Shown: piece after piece, positions 35,211-43,745 of the stretch
How positions within the stretch are numbered: the first letter of the stretch is position 1
Layout: every line of letters starts with the position of its first letter
Assembly (NCBI GenBank): GCA_913054135.1
Contig: CAJXJK010000019.1
Coordinates: forward strand, 1-53,372
Length of the DNA stretch: 53,372 nt
DNA from: an uncultured Flavobacteriales bacterium
GTDB lineage: Bacteria; Bacteroidota; Bacteroidia; Flavobacteriales_D; Crocinitomicaceae
Direction: 5' to 3'
Made by a program: the position numbers and the translations under genes
Notes under the pieces: model-generated
What the model was told of the DNA's origin: nothing
Databases searched by the model: none
The model's input: the letters and a program-made list of their open reading frames with translations, nothing else

Positions 35211-35736
35211 TATTAGAATATTTTTTGGCGAACCAATACCAAAGCAGGAAGATTATTCCGTAAACAAATATGGTGAAGGTATAGAGGTGATTAAAGTCTA
35301 AAAATTCAGGATAATAATTACCAATCATTACAAGAGCCGCAACACGTAAAATGTTTGCTACGTGAACAATGAGCAGCCCCATAGGGATGAACCAAAGTTT
35401 CTTTTTGTAGTTACCAGGAAAGGCGATTATGAATATAGAGAAAATTGAAAAAAGTTTAAACCCATTACATTCATCACCAACCCATATACCTCTGAAATTC
35501 ATTCCGTCCATGAACAGGACGACATGGTCGCTTTCGATATCAATATATGTTGGCACACTAAACCAATTCAAGAATGATTGAGTTAATGAAACTATGTTAT
35601 AGTTTAATTGATAATCCCAATCAGTGTATCCTTTAATAATGAAAAAATAAAGAAGGAGCCATAAGACATACAGTCCACCAGCCAACAGAATAAACTGAAT
35701 GGCTTTATTTTTTAGAAGTTTTTTTTCTGTGATCAT
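35194..35736 (-). CDS. Exosortase/archaeosortase-family transpeptidase (XrtX-like)
   Basis: 180 residues, about six membrane segments. The catalytic trio of the exosortase family is intact: Cys90 in GDECNGFKLF, Arg131 in NILRVAAL and His150 in FNHLYTFTIF. Exosortases cut proteins with a short C-terminal signal (motif, hydrophobic helix, basic tail) as they cross the membrane. The length fits the short Bacteroidota forms (XrtF/XrtX/XrtN group); I favour XrtX-like because of the PVDGG-type substrate next door. The start overlaps the substrate gene by 32 bases and the associated membrane gene by 17, so the three form one tightly packed unit. Confidence 0.88.
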   Translation of the reverse strand: MITEKKLLKNKAIQFILLAGGLYVLWLLLYFFIIKGYTDWDYQLNYNIVSLTQSFLNWFSVPTYIDIESDHVVLFMDGMNFRGIWVGDECNGFKLFSIFSIFIIAFPGNYKKKLWFIPMGLLIVHVANILRVAALVMIGNYYPEFLDFNHLYTFTIFVYGIIFLLWYWFAKKYSNSEQES

Positions 35737-35953
35737 TAATTTTCTTTGCTCCTAAAGCGGCTCCAGCCACTAAAAGAAATCCGAGTCCACCATCAACTGG
35801 TACACACTCTGGTTGCCAACAAGGAGGAAGAGATCCTGATGAACCACCACCACCTGGAGGCGGTCCTCCTGGAGGTTGAGCAAACAATGCCATGTTCGTG
35901 GCTAGCCCAACAAGTAATAAAAATACTCTATATATAAATCCTTCAATTTTCAT
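35705..35953 (-). CDS. Small exosortase substrate with PVDGG-type C-terminal sorting signal
   Basis: 82 residues from the ATG at 35953 (a TTG three codons upstream is also in frame). The N-terminus is a signal peptide (about 1-25, ending ALFA). Then come a Pro/Gly/Ser-rich stretch, a Cys pair (PPCWQPEC, Cys45 and Cys50), the motif PVDGG (52-56), a hydrophobic helix (57-70) and a basic end (KKINDHRKK). This three-part C-terminus is the layout of exosortase signals; Bacteroidota have short PIDGG-type (PID-CTERM) substrates. The exosortase gene overlaps its 3' end by 32 bases. If cut at both ends the product is about 26 residues. Confidence 0.85.
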   Translation of the reverse strand: MKIEGFIYRVFLLLVGLATNMALFAQPPGGPPPGGGGSSGSLPPCWQPECVPVDGGLGFLLVAGAALGAKKINDHRKKTSKK

Positions 35954-35972
35954 CTTAATCAATAATTATCTG

Positions 35973-38900
35973 CTAAAATACAAGTTTTTTCGTGATTCTC
36001 TTTCCATTAAAGTTGATAGAGAATAAATGTACTCCTTTAACAGAGCTTGGAACAGTGATAATATTTGAACCTGCCATAACAGCTGTGGTAGTGAAGAAAA
36101 CTTCTTCTTGACCAAGTAAGTTAAACACTGAAACTTCTGCGTTCTCACTAACAAATTCTTCAGATGAAATATCAATAACGTGTCCCATTTGAATGATAGT
36201 AAGATTTTCTACTGTTTCTTGCATTCCAGAATTAATCTCTTTACCATCTAGGTCTTCAGCCTCATTTGAAAATAAGATTTTGAATCTATCAAATTCACCT
36301 GCGTCAGTATGGAATACATATTCTGGAGTTCTTGTAAGGTCAATGAACTTACCAGTTTCTAAATCCAGAAGGTATATTTTGTTGTAGTTGTCAAACCCTT
36401 CAATATTAGAACTTTCAAAAGTGTAGTATCCTTCGTTTTGGAAAGAAGAGTAAATATCAAATGACTTTTCTCTAACGTCAGAGTTAATCCAATTTTTTCT
36501 CAATAAATCATCAAATGTTTTGATTGCGATATTAGGACATTTAGCATCTCTTAAGTTCAAATGTCTAACATCACGAATTGTGTCAAATCCATCTTCAGTA
36601 TCTGGGTGCTCTTCGAAACTAATTGTTGTTTCGTAAGTTGATGCATTTTCACGAACCGTAAAATAAATCCCTTTATCTCCGCTTTCTGAGCTTCTAATAA
36701 ATGTTGCGTTTTGATCAACTTTATCGGTTTGATCAAAGGTGAAAAATCCATAATCAAATGTCCAGAATCCTTGTCCAGATGCCAAAAGACCATTGTTCAG
36801 TTCAGGTATACTTGCAGTATTAGAAGCTCCGTCATACCATTGGTATCCACCAGTTGAGGCGTCATAGATATAGAAGTAATTGTCAACGTGGTTTCGCGCA
36901 ACATTTGAGAACAAGATTGGTGATGAATAAGGGTTACCTAATGAATTCCAGTCAAATGATACATTGACAACTAAGTCACCTTCGGGGTGTGGTGTTCCGG
37001 TCACAGAAACTGACCCTCCTGCCCATGTAGCCAAGTCATCCCCAATGAACACTTCGTATCCAGCTCCTGGATCAAGAGTAGTGTTGATGTCTGTTACATC
37101 ATGATAAGCACCAGAATAATAGCTTTTTACAGAGTAAAAGCAGCCGCCAACTCCGTAAGCACATCCATCAGGGAATCCTTCACCTGAAATCAAAATGCTG
37201 TTATCCCACATGGCTAAAGTACCGTTTGAAATAGGTGATGTCAAATTACGATAATCCGCATTACCTGCAGCCAAAAATCTATCAACTCTAACGTTACCAG
37301 TAATTGTACATGCCGGTTTGATCTCACCGATTCGTCCACCACCTGAAGCCGCGTCTGAAGCTATAATTAAAATTCCACCAGATGTATTATCAATCACCAA
37401 ATCACCTTTCTCCATTAGTAAACTTCCTTCAAGTGATAAGGTTGCCGGACTCAGTGTTACTGTAGATCCAGTAGTGTTATTAACTTCAAAATCATGTAAA
37501 GTATAAGATCCGCCTAGGCAATCAAATGTTTGATCACTTGAACCTGCCATCACAATTTTCCCAGCAGACAATTCAAGATCTCCATCAATTTCAGTAGAAC
37601 CATATATGCTAAGGTCAAACTCTGCATCCATTGTTAATTTCCCTTCAACATAAAAGTCATAAACAAATGCGTCTTCATCTACGTTCACATTGTGAGGAGC
37701 TTCGATCAATACTTCGCTAAAGCAAGTAGGTATACATCCACAATCCCAAGTAGTAGTCTCACTCCAATCACCAGTGTTAATAGAAGTGATAATAGCAGGA
37801 GCGTCTCCTACTAAGGTGAAGAAGTCTCCGGTTTGAAGGTCCACATTGGTAAAGGTTACTGTTTCATCACCAGCATTATATGTTCCAGTCAAAATATGAT
37901 CTACAGTTCCACTCATGTCGGTATCACCATCAATTAGAAGTGAATATGAATCTGGATCACCTGAATAGTTTATTGTTGGGTCCAAATCAAAAATTAGTGT
38001 AATGTTTCCAAGGTCACCAGTTTTTTCAGCTCTCCATTGTCTCGTAAATCTTTGAGATCCGCTCAATGAAGTAGGTACGTTTGTCGAAAGGTTAAAAGAG
38101 GTAAGTTCTACATCATCATGACCTACGAAAAGGTATTCTCCGTCATTCAAGTCATCAGGTGTATTGATTCTAACGACACCATTCCCTTGAGAGTCAGTGT
38201 GCGAATCACCTCCACTTTCTTGACCAATTCCAACAACACCTAAGCCATGGTTTGCTTGAAGAGTGTACATGTCAGTTGTAGCAGCAATACCGTATTTAGC
38301 CGAGATATAATTTTCCAAAATATTTTGTTGCGTAGAATTAATGTCAGTTGAGTAAACGAAAATTTCAGCAATTTGTCCATCAAAGAAATAATGGCTGGCC
38401 CCGAAACTATTTGTTCCACCAATCCAAAACTCTTCGTGCGCACTTGTGTTTCTCAGGAGGTTTGAATTAACGTCATCCACTACGAAATCTGTTTCTCCTG
38501 TCAATTCACCAGTACCCATATCATACGTTCCACCGTATATGTGCACTCCAGATGGTGATGATAAGTCGGCTCTGATTAGAGAAGAATGTTTATGTCCGTA
38601 GACATCCATTGCTCCACTTTGAGTGAGCACTCCTGAAAATGCTGCATCTGCTCCAGATGGTCCGTAATCTATATTGAATGGAAGTGAAAGTGGCGCAGCA
38701 TTGTCAACATCTGCTACACAGAAAAATTTGAATTTTGTAAGATTGTCTAATTGCGATTCTGCGCCTGCTGTTAAACATTGTGATCCCTGAAAATCAATTG
38801 CATTTCTACCATTCACAGAATTTGTAATGTAGAAAGGTTGATCTGTCGGATCAGCTTCAGTTGCGTCATTACCGTTTCCTGAATAATCAGTCCAAGTTGT

Positions 38901-39059
38901 AACTGCAGAACCGTTTGATCCACCCATGGTATGGGCATCCAGCCAAAATGGAGCTGTAACGTTTGTTCCTACTCCCCCAGGACCAGTTTGTGCAAATCCA
39001 ATTGAGCAACAAAAAGTTGCCACGATCAATCCAATATTTTTACAGTTCATATTCTTCAT
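35973..39059 (-). CDS. Large T9SS-secreted surface protein with LamG-like domain
   Basis: 1028 residues. Signal peptide about 1-23; a LamG/concanavalin-like domain about 33-260 begins with FWLDAHTMGGSNGSAVTTW and DYSGNGNDA; then beta-rich repeats and a region with GNVRVDRFLAAGNADYRNLTSP, common in T9SS cargo. The last 85 residues look like a type A T9SS sorting domain (VSVFNLLGQEEVFF, ending in GKRITKKLVF). The protein should be exported through T9SS and fixed to the surface. It lies 19 bases upstream of the exosortase substrate gene on the same strand, with a promoter element before it, so all may share a transcript. Confidence 0.85.
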   Translation of the reverse strand: MKNMNCKNIGLIVATFCCSIGFAQTGPGGVGTNVTAPFWLDAHTMGGSNGSAVTTWTDYSGNGNDATEADPTDQPFYITNSVNGRNAIDFQGSQCLTAGAESQLDNLTKFKFFCVADVDNAAPLSLPFNIDYGPSGADAAFSGVLTQSGAMDVYGHKHSSLIRADLSSPSGVHIYGGTYDMGTGELTGETDFVVDDVNSNLLRNTSAHEEFWIGGTNSFGASHYFFDGQIAEIFVYSTDINSTQQNILENYISAKYGIAATTDMYTLQANHGLGVVGIGQESGGDSHTDSQGNGVVRINTPDDLNDGEYLFVGHDDVELTSFNLSTNVPTSLSGSQRFTRQWRAEKTGDLGNITLIFDLDPTINYSGDPDSYSLLIDGDTDMSGTVDHILTGTYNAGDETVTFTNVDLQTGDFFTLVGDAPAIITSINTGDWSETTTWDCGCIPTCFSEVLIEAPHNVNVDEDAFVYDFYVEGKLTMDAEFDLSIYGSTEIDGDLELSAGKIVMAGSSDQTFDCLGGSYTLHDFEVNNTTGSTVTLSPATLSLEGSLLMEKGDLVIDNTSGGILIIASDAASGGGRIGEIKPACTITGNVRVDRFLAAGNADYRNLTSPISNGTLAMWDNSILISGEGFPDGCAYGVGGCFYSVKSYYSGAYHDVTDINTTLDPGAGYEVFIGDDLATWAGGSVSVTGTPHPEGDLVVNVSFDWNSLGNPYSSPILFSNVARNHVDNYFYIYDASTGGYQWYDGASNTASIPELNNGLLASGQGFWTFDYGFFTFDQTDKVDQNATFIRSSESGDKGIYFTVRENASTYETTISFEEHPDTEDGFDTIRDVRHLNLRDAKCPNIAIKTFDDLLRKNWINSDVREKSFDIYSSFQNEGYYTFESSNIEGFDNYNKIYLLDLETGKFIDLTRTPEYVFHTDAGEFDRFKILFSNEAEDLDGKEINSGMQETVENLTIIQMGHVIDISSEEFVSENAEVSVFNLLGQEEVFFTTTAVMAGSNIITVPSSVKGVHLFSINFNGKRITKKLVF

Positions 39060-39083
39060 ATTATCAGGGTTTTCTTGAGGTTA

Positions 39084-39091
39084 CAAATGTA
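39084..39091 (-). promoter_or_regulatory. Bacteroidota -7 element (TACATTTG) for the T9SS cargo/exosortase unit
   Basis: TACATTTG on the minus strand matches TAnnTTTG exactly, 24 bases before the ATG at 39059. It is the only clear promoter seen ahead of the exosortase gene set. Confidence 0.55.
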
Positions 39092-39217
39092 GCTAAATAT
39101 AACAATTTTCTCAAGCTTTTAAATATAAGACGCAATAATTAATGCGGGGTTGGTGAAACATTGTGATTTTATTTCCGTAACAAAAGGAATTATCAAGTAG
39201 TAAAACGAGTAGAATAG

Positions 39218-41632
39218 ATGAGTGAAAAGAGAATAGGCGGGCCTTCGAATACTTTAATAGAAATGAAGGATCTAAAGTTTTTGTGGAAAATGGTCTACAA
39301 AAATATGTTTGTGATTCTGTTGTCGCCTGTAATTTTCTATGCTATCGGTCATATCTATGCATACAGATTAAATGACATTTACGGAGCGAAAGCTCAATTA
39401 CTACTAAAGTCTCAAGAAACTTATGATTACCAAGATCCAATTTACCAAGGTTTAGGTGCTTATGGTGCTTACATGGATGTCGCCAATCAAATAAGAATTT
39501 TGCAATCACGAGATCTAATAGCAGAAGTGGTTGACAAAATTGATGCGAATACTTCTTATTATGTGACTGGGAGGCTTAAGAAAAAGGAGGTTTTTGGAAC
39601 TTTGCCTTTCAATGCCGAAGTTGAAGTTTTCAATCCAACCAATCTTTATGAGAATCCTTTGAAGATTGAAATTGTTGATATCGAAAATTACAATTGTTTC
39701 TATTCTACTGGTGGAGAAGAGCAAAGTGTTAGTGGTCAATTTGGGAAGGCGGTAGCTACAAAAGACTTTAATCTTACTCTAAATGAGAACTATCTTTTTT
39801 CTGAGGATAATATTGATAGAATTACCAGTTCTAATTATGAGGTCATCTTTCATTCGGATGCCTATATGATTTCACATTTTCAGAGTAGAATGACAATAGA
39901 AAACTTGGAATACACAAGTATTCTGCAACTCAATTTGAAGGATGACATAGGAATCCGTGCAAAAGTGTTCCTTGATACATTATCAGCTGTATTCATAGAT
40001 TATTCTCAAAGAAGTCAGATTGAAATTAACGAGAATACATTGAGTAACATTGAAAAACAAATAAATGAAGTCCAAAAGATTCTTGTAAATATTGAAAACG
40101 AACTTTTGAAGTACAAAAAGGATAACGACATCATTGAACTCACAAAAGAAGAAGAGATATATTTTGCTAAGTATGTTGAGTATACTGAAGAAGAAAGAGA
40201 CCTAAACTATAGGCTTTCTTCAGTTAAGTTACTCGAAAATTATATTCAAACATCTGAAGATGAAAGATTGTTACCACCATCCTTTTACATAATGGAAGGT
40301 GATGTTTACCTGCAATTGAAGGTTCAGGAATTTTATGCCTTGCAACTTTCTATGTCAGACAAAATTTATAGTGTTTCAGAAAATCATCCTTCAATGATCA
40401 AAGTTAGGAAGGAACTCGTTGAAATGAGGAAGGATATCTTGACCTACTTGAAGAACTTAAAAATTGCTTTAGATGGACAGATTGCTGAAAACAAAAAGTT
40501 AATTTTGAAATACAAAAACAATGTTCAAGGCATTCCGAGATCTTTGCAAGGAGTAGAGAATATCAGAAGAGAGTTGGAAGTAAATAACAAAATGTACCTT
40601 TTCTTATTAGAGAAGAAAACGAACACATTAATTGCCAAAGCAGGTATTATACCGCAAGTACAGATCGTTGAAAAATCCCAATCGCTTGGTGTAATTGGAC
40701 CTGAAAAAGACAAGATCAAGAATTTGTTCTTGTTGGCTGGGATCGTTTTTGGTTTTTTAGTGGCCCTCACTCGAAAAATTTTCTTTGAAAAAATTGAAAA
40801 TGCCGAAGAACTTTCTGATGTCACGAATTTAGCTGTGGTAGCCGGGATTCCATTTCTAAAAAATATTTCAGACCCTCTGGTTGTGAATAGCTCTCCAAAG
40901 TCCCATGTAACTGAATGTTTCAGAACATTCAGGTCCAACATTTCTTTTATGGGTAGAAACCAAGGCTCAGAAAAGGCGACAACAATATTAATTTCTTCTT
41001 ATTTCCCGGGTGAAGGAAAAACTTTTTGTTCTTCTAATCTTGCTTGTATTCTTGCAAGATCTGAGAAGAAGGTTCTCTTGATAGATTTTGATTTACACAA
41101 GCCTAAGATTCATAAATCATTTGGTCTCCAAAATCTAAAAGGAATATCTAACGTGCTTGTAGGAAAAGAGAGCATGGAAGATGTGAAACACATAGGTGTT
41201 ATACCGGATTTGGATATTGTGACTTGTGGAATTATTCCACCAAACCCGTCAGAGTTAGTATTGAAGACTAAGGTAAAGGAGTTGATTGAACAAGCTCAAA
41301 ATGACTACGATTATGTTATTCTAGATACTCCACCTTTTGGTTTGTTGAATGATTCAATTGAACTTGGAAAACACGCAGATATTATGATTGGTGTTCTGAA
41401 CACGAAGTATGCCAAGCGCAGAGGTGTTAAAGTGATTGAAGAAATTCTAGGTAAGAATGAAGATTTGAGTGTAGGATTAGTGATCAACGGAATAACTGAA
41501 AGTAAAATAAGATACTATTATAGTAAATATTCATACAAATACTCTTATGCTTCAGGCTATGGATATGGTTACGGTTATGGATATGGTTCAGATTACGGTA
41601 GTGATGAAATAGAAGAGGGCGATAAATCATGA
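39218..41632 (+). CDS. Polysaccharide co-polymerase/tyrosine autokinase (Wzc-like BY-kinase)
   Basis: 804 residues. An N-terminal Wzz-type domain has membrane helices near 27-48 and about 505-523 and a long periplasmic coiled coil (about 270-480). The cytoplasmic kinase has Walker A FPGEGKTFCSSN (around 597-602), Walker A' LLIDFDLHKP and Walker B YVILDTPPFG. The C-terminus is a tyrosine cluster of 13 Tyr, including a Gly-Tyr repeat, the likely autophosphorylation sites. Such proteins set chain length and control export of capsule or exopolysaccharide. The stop overlaps the start of the ABC permease gene (ATGA), so it heads the operon. No clear promoter was found upstream. Confidence 0.92.
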   Translation: MSEKRIGGPSNTLIEMKDLKFLWKMVYKNMFVILLSPVIFYAIGHIYAYRLNDIYGAKAQLLLKSQETYDYQDPIYQGLGAYGAYMDVANQIRILQSRDLIAEVVDKIDANTSYYVTGRLKKKEVFGTLPFNAEVEVFNPTNLYENPLKIEIVDIENYNCFYSTGGEEQSVSGQFGKAVATKDFNLTLNENYLFSEDNIDRITSSNYEVIFHSDAYMISHFQSRMTIENLEYTSILQLNLKDDIGIRAKVFLDTLSAVFIDYSQRSQIEINENTLSNIEKQINEVQKILVNIENELLKYKKDNDIIELTKEEEIYFAKYVEYTEEERDLNYRLSSVKLLENYIQTSEDERLLPPSFYIMEGDVYLQLKVQEFYALQLSMSDKIYSVSENHPSMIKVRKELVEMRKDILTYLKNLKIALDGQIAENKKLILKYKNNVQGIPRSLQGVENIRRELEVNNKMYLFLLEKKTNTLIAKAGIIPQVQIVEKSQSLGVIGPEKDKIKNLFLLAGIVFGFLVALTRKIFFEKIENAEELSDVTNLAVVAGIPFLKNISDPLVVNSSPKSHVTECFRTFRSNISFMGRNQGSEKATTILISSYFPGEGKTFCSSNLACILARSEKKVLLIDFDLHKPKIHKSFGLQNLKGISNVLVGKESMEDVKHIGVIPDLDIVTCGIIPPNPSELVLKTKVKELIEQAQNDYDYVILDTPPFGLLNDSIELGKHADIMIGVLNTKYAKRRGVKVIEEILGKNEDLSVGLVINGITESKIRYYYSKYSYKYSYASGYGYGYGYGYGSDYGSDEIEEGDKS

Positions 41633-42483
41633 GTCAAAAATGGAACGAAATAATTTCTTCAGGAAACAGTAAAAGAATCTCTATCAGGGAGTTGTGGTCA
41701 TACCGTGATCTAGTTGTATTATTAGTAAGAAGAGATTTTGTTAAAGAATTCAAGCAAACCATATTGGGGCCACTTTGGTTTGTAATTCAGCCAATTTTTC
41801 AAACCTGTATTGTTCTTTTCATGTTCGGGAAAATTGGAGGTCTTGGCCCTCAAGGAATTCCTCAAATCTCTTTCTATCTGGGAGGAGTTTTAATGTGGAA
41901 TTTGTTCTCTGAAAATCTAGTGAAGACTTCAGAAACTTTTAGAGCAAACGCGAATATTTTTGGTAAGGTATATTACCCGAGGCTAGTGATGCCTATTGCT
42001 CAAATTTTGACAAGTTTTCTGAAGTTACTTGTTCAGCTTAGTATTTTCTTTGTAGCCTATTTTTATGAACTGTACACTAGTCCAGCAATTGAGCCAAATG
42101 TCGGGATATTATTAGTTCCAGTGTATTTTATGGTTGCTGCAATTCTTGGTACTGGTTTAGGATTGATCATTTCTTCATTGACCACAAAATATTGGGATTT
42201 GAGATTTTTAGTACAATTTGGAGTACAGTTATTAATGTTTGTTTCTACAGTTACGGTTTCATTTTCAGTCTTAGCAGATAAACCTGTTTGGATGCAAAAT
42301 GCAATTGTAGCCAATCCTGTTTCTTCCATAATTGAAGCTTTTAGAAATGCCTTTTTAGGGCCTCTAGGTGGTGAAATATATGTGCCAGGCCTAATTTATA
42401 GTTGTAGTTTTGCATTAGTATCTTTAATACTAGGTGTCATTATTTTTAACCGAGTTGAAAAGAATTTCATGGATACAGTATAA
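41629..42483 (+). CDS. Polysaccharide ABC exporter permease (Wzm-like)
   Basis: 284 residues of the ABC-2 permease family with about six membrane segments. The start region (SIRELWSYRDLVVLLVRRDFVKEFKQTILGP as a whole) and LWFVIQPIFQT match the Wzm/KpsM/TagG type, which moves lipid-linked glycans across the inner membrane. Its stop overlaps the ATG of the Wzt-like ATPase gene by one base (TAATG) and its start overlaps the kinase gene by 4 bases. Substrate: a lipid-linked surface glycan, inferred from the neighbours. Confidence 0.93.
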   Translation: MSQKWNEIISSGNSKRISIRELWSYRDLVVLLVRRDFVKEFKQTILGPLWFVIQPIFQTCIVLFMFGKIGGLGPQGIPQISFYLGGVLMWNLFSENLVKTSETFRANANIFGKVYYPRLVMPIAQILTSFLKLLVQLSIFFVAYFYELYTSPAIEPNVGILLVPVYFMVAAILGTGLGLIISSLTTKYWDLRFLVQFGVQLLMFVSTVTVSFSVLADKPVWMQNAIVANPVSSIIEAFRNAFLGPLGGEIYVPGLIYSCSFALVSLILGVIIFNRVEKNFMDTV

Positions 42484-43745
42484 TGAGTAAGAAGGTTTTA
42501 GAAATAGAAAATTTAGGCAAGCAGTATAAGCTTGGACAAGTTGGTACAGGAACTCTTTCTCATGATTTAAATAGATGGTGGGCTAAATTGAGAGGTAAGG
42601 ATGATCCATTTCAAAAGTTAGGAGTAGAGAATGATAGAACTTCTGAAAAAAGCAGTGGTTATGTTTGGGCATTACAAGATGTGAACCTTTCATTAAATGA
42701 AGGAGATGTTCTTGGTGTAATTGGTAGAAATGGAGCAGGTAAATCCACCTTGTTAAAACTATTATCAAAAATTACTTCTCCAACAACAGGAGAGATTAGG
42801 GTGAGAGGAAATATTGCTTCACTCTTAGAAGTGGGAACAGGATTTCACCCAGAATTAACTGGGAGAGAAAACGTATTCTTGAATGGGGCGATTTTGGGAA
42901 TGAACAAGGATGAAATAAAAAGCAAGCTTGATCAAATCGTTGACTTTTCAGGTTGTGCGGCATTTATTGATACTCCAGTAAAAAGGTATTCATCAGGAAT
43001 GATGGTGCGATTGGGTTTTTCTGTGGCTGCTCATATGGATCCGGATATTTTAGTTGTTGACGAAGTATTGGCTGTTGGTGATATTGAGTTTCAACAAAAG
43101 TGCCTTGGAAAAATGAATGAAGTAAGTAAGTCTGGAAGAACAGTACTATTTGTTTCGCATAACATGCAATCAGTTGGGAAGTTATGTACCAAAGGGCTTT
43201 ATCTCCAAAATGGAAAAATGGTTCAAACGGGTGGTATTGACGAAGTATTATCTGCTTACGTTACGAGTACATCTTCAAATAATTTCAGCTACAAATCTGA
43301 AAATAATGAAAGTGCTGAAGGAAAAATATTGAAGGCTGAGATTGTGAACGAGGCTGAAGAATTAAAAGGAGAGGTAGGAATAGGACAGCAATGGGGGGTG
43401 AGAGTAACTTTTCAATTAAACCAAGATTTAAAACATGTCATTTTAGGGTCAGGATTATCAGGGACCATGGATGAGAATATAAATACAACTTGGTCAAGTC
43501 CAAGAGATTTGAAGGCCGGGGTCTATCAAATCATTATTCATAATAAAGAGATCTTATTTAGCGGAGGAACATACTACGTAACTATCGGTTTGTCTACTTT
43601 TGAACGTACAATTGACTATTTAGAAAAGGAGATTTCTTTTGTTATTGTTGAAACCGGTAGAGAAGAAATTGACCCTAGAATACTAAGACTAAAAGGAAAC
43701 GGATTCATTCTGAATCCTTTCAATGAGACTTTCAGAAAACTATGA
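42483..43745 (+). CDS. Polysaccharide ABC exporter ATPase with C-terminal glycan-binding domain (Wzt-like)
   Basis: 420 residues. The ATPase core (about 1-260) has Walker A GRNGAGKST (81-89), signature RYSSGMMVRLGF and Walker B ILVVDEVLAVGD. A beta-rich C-terminal domain (about 268-420) matches the Wzt C-terminal type, which in O-antigen exporters binds the chain's terminal cap and so links export to completed chains. An insertion at about 28-58 before Walker A is usual for this group. The last codons overlap the methyltransferase gene, which could provide a chain cap. Confidence 0.93.
   Translation: MSKKVLEIENLGKQYKLGQVGTGTLSHDLNRWWAKLRGKDDPFQKLGVENDRTSEKSSGYVWALQDVNLSLNEGDVLGVIGRNGAGKSTLLKLLSKITSPTTGEIRVRGNIASLLEVGTGFHPELTGRENVFLNGAILGMNKDEIKSKLDQIVDFSGCAAFIDTPVKRYSSGMMVRLGFSVAAHMDPDILVVDEVLAVGDIEFQQKCLGKMNEVSKSGRTVLFVSHNMQSVGKLCTKGLYLQNGKMVQTGGIDEVLSAYVTSTSSNNFSYKSENNESAEGKILKAEIVNEAEELKGEVGIGQQWGVRVTFQLNQDLKHVILGSGLSGTMDENINTTWSSPRDLKAGVYQIIIHNKEILFSGGTYYVTIGLSTFERTIDYLEKEISFVIVETGREEIDPRILRLKGNGFILNPFNETFRKL

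Noticed and set aside
34738-35962. glyA as part of the exosortase operon
   Set aside because: An exact promoter element directly before glyA and its housekeeping role make it a separate unit.
40525-40941. 138-residue minus-strand open frame inside the autokinase gene
   Set aside because: It lies fully within a well-supported gene and shows no recognisable domain or promoter.
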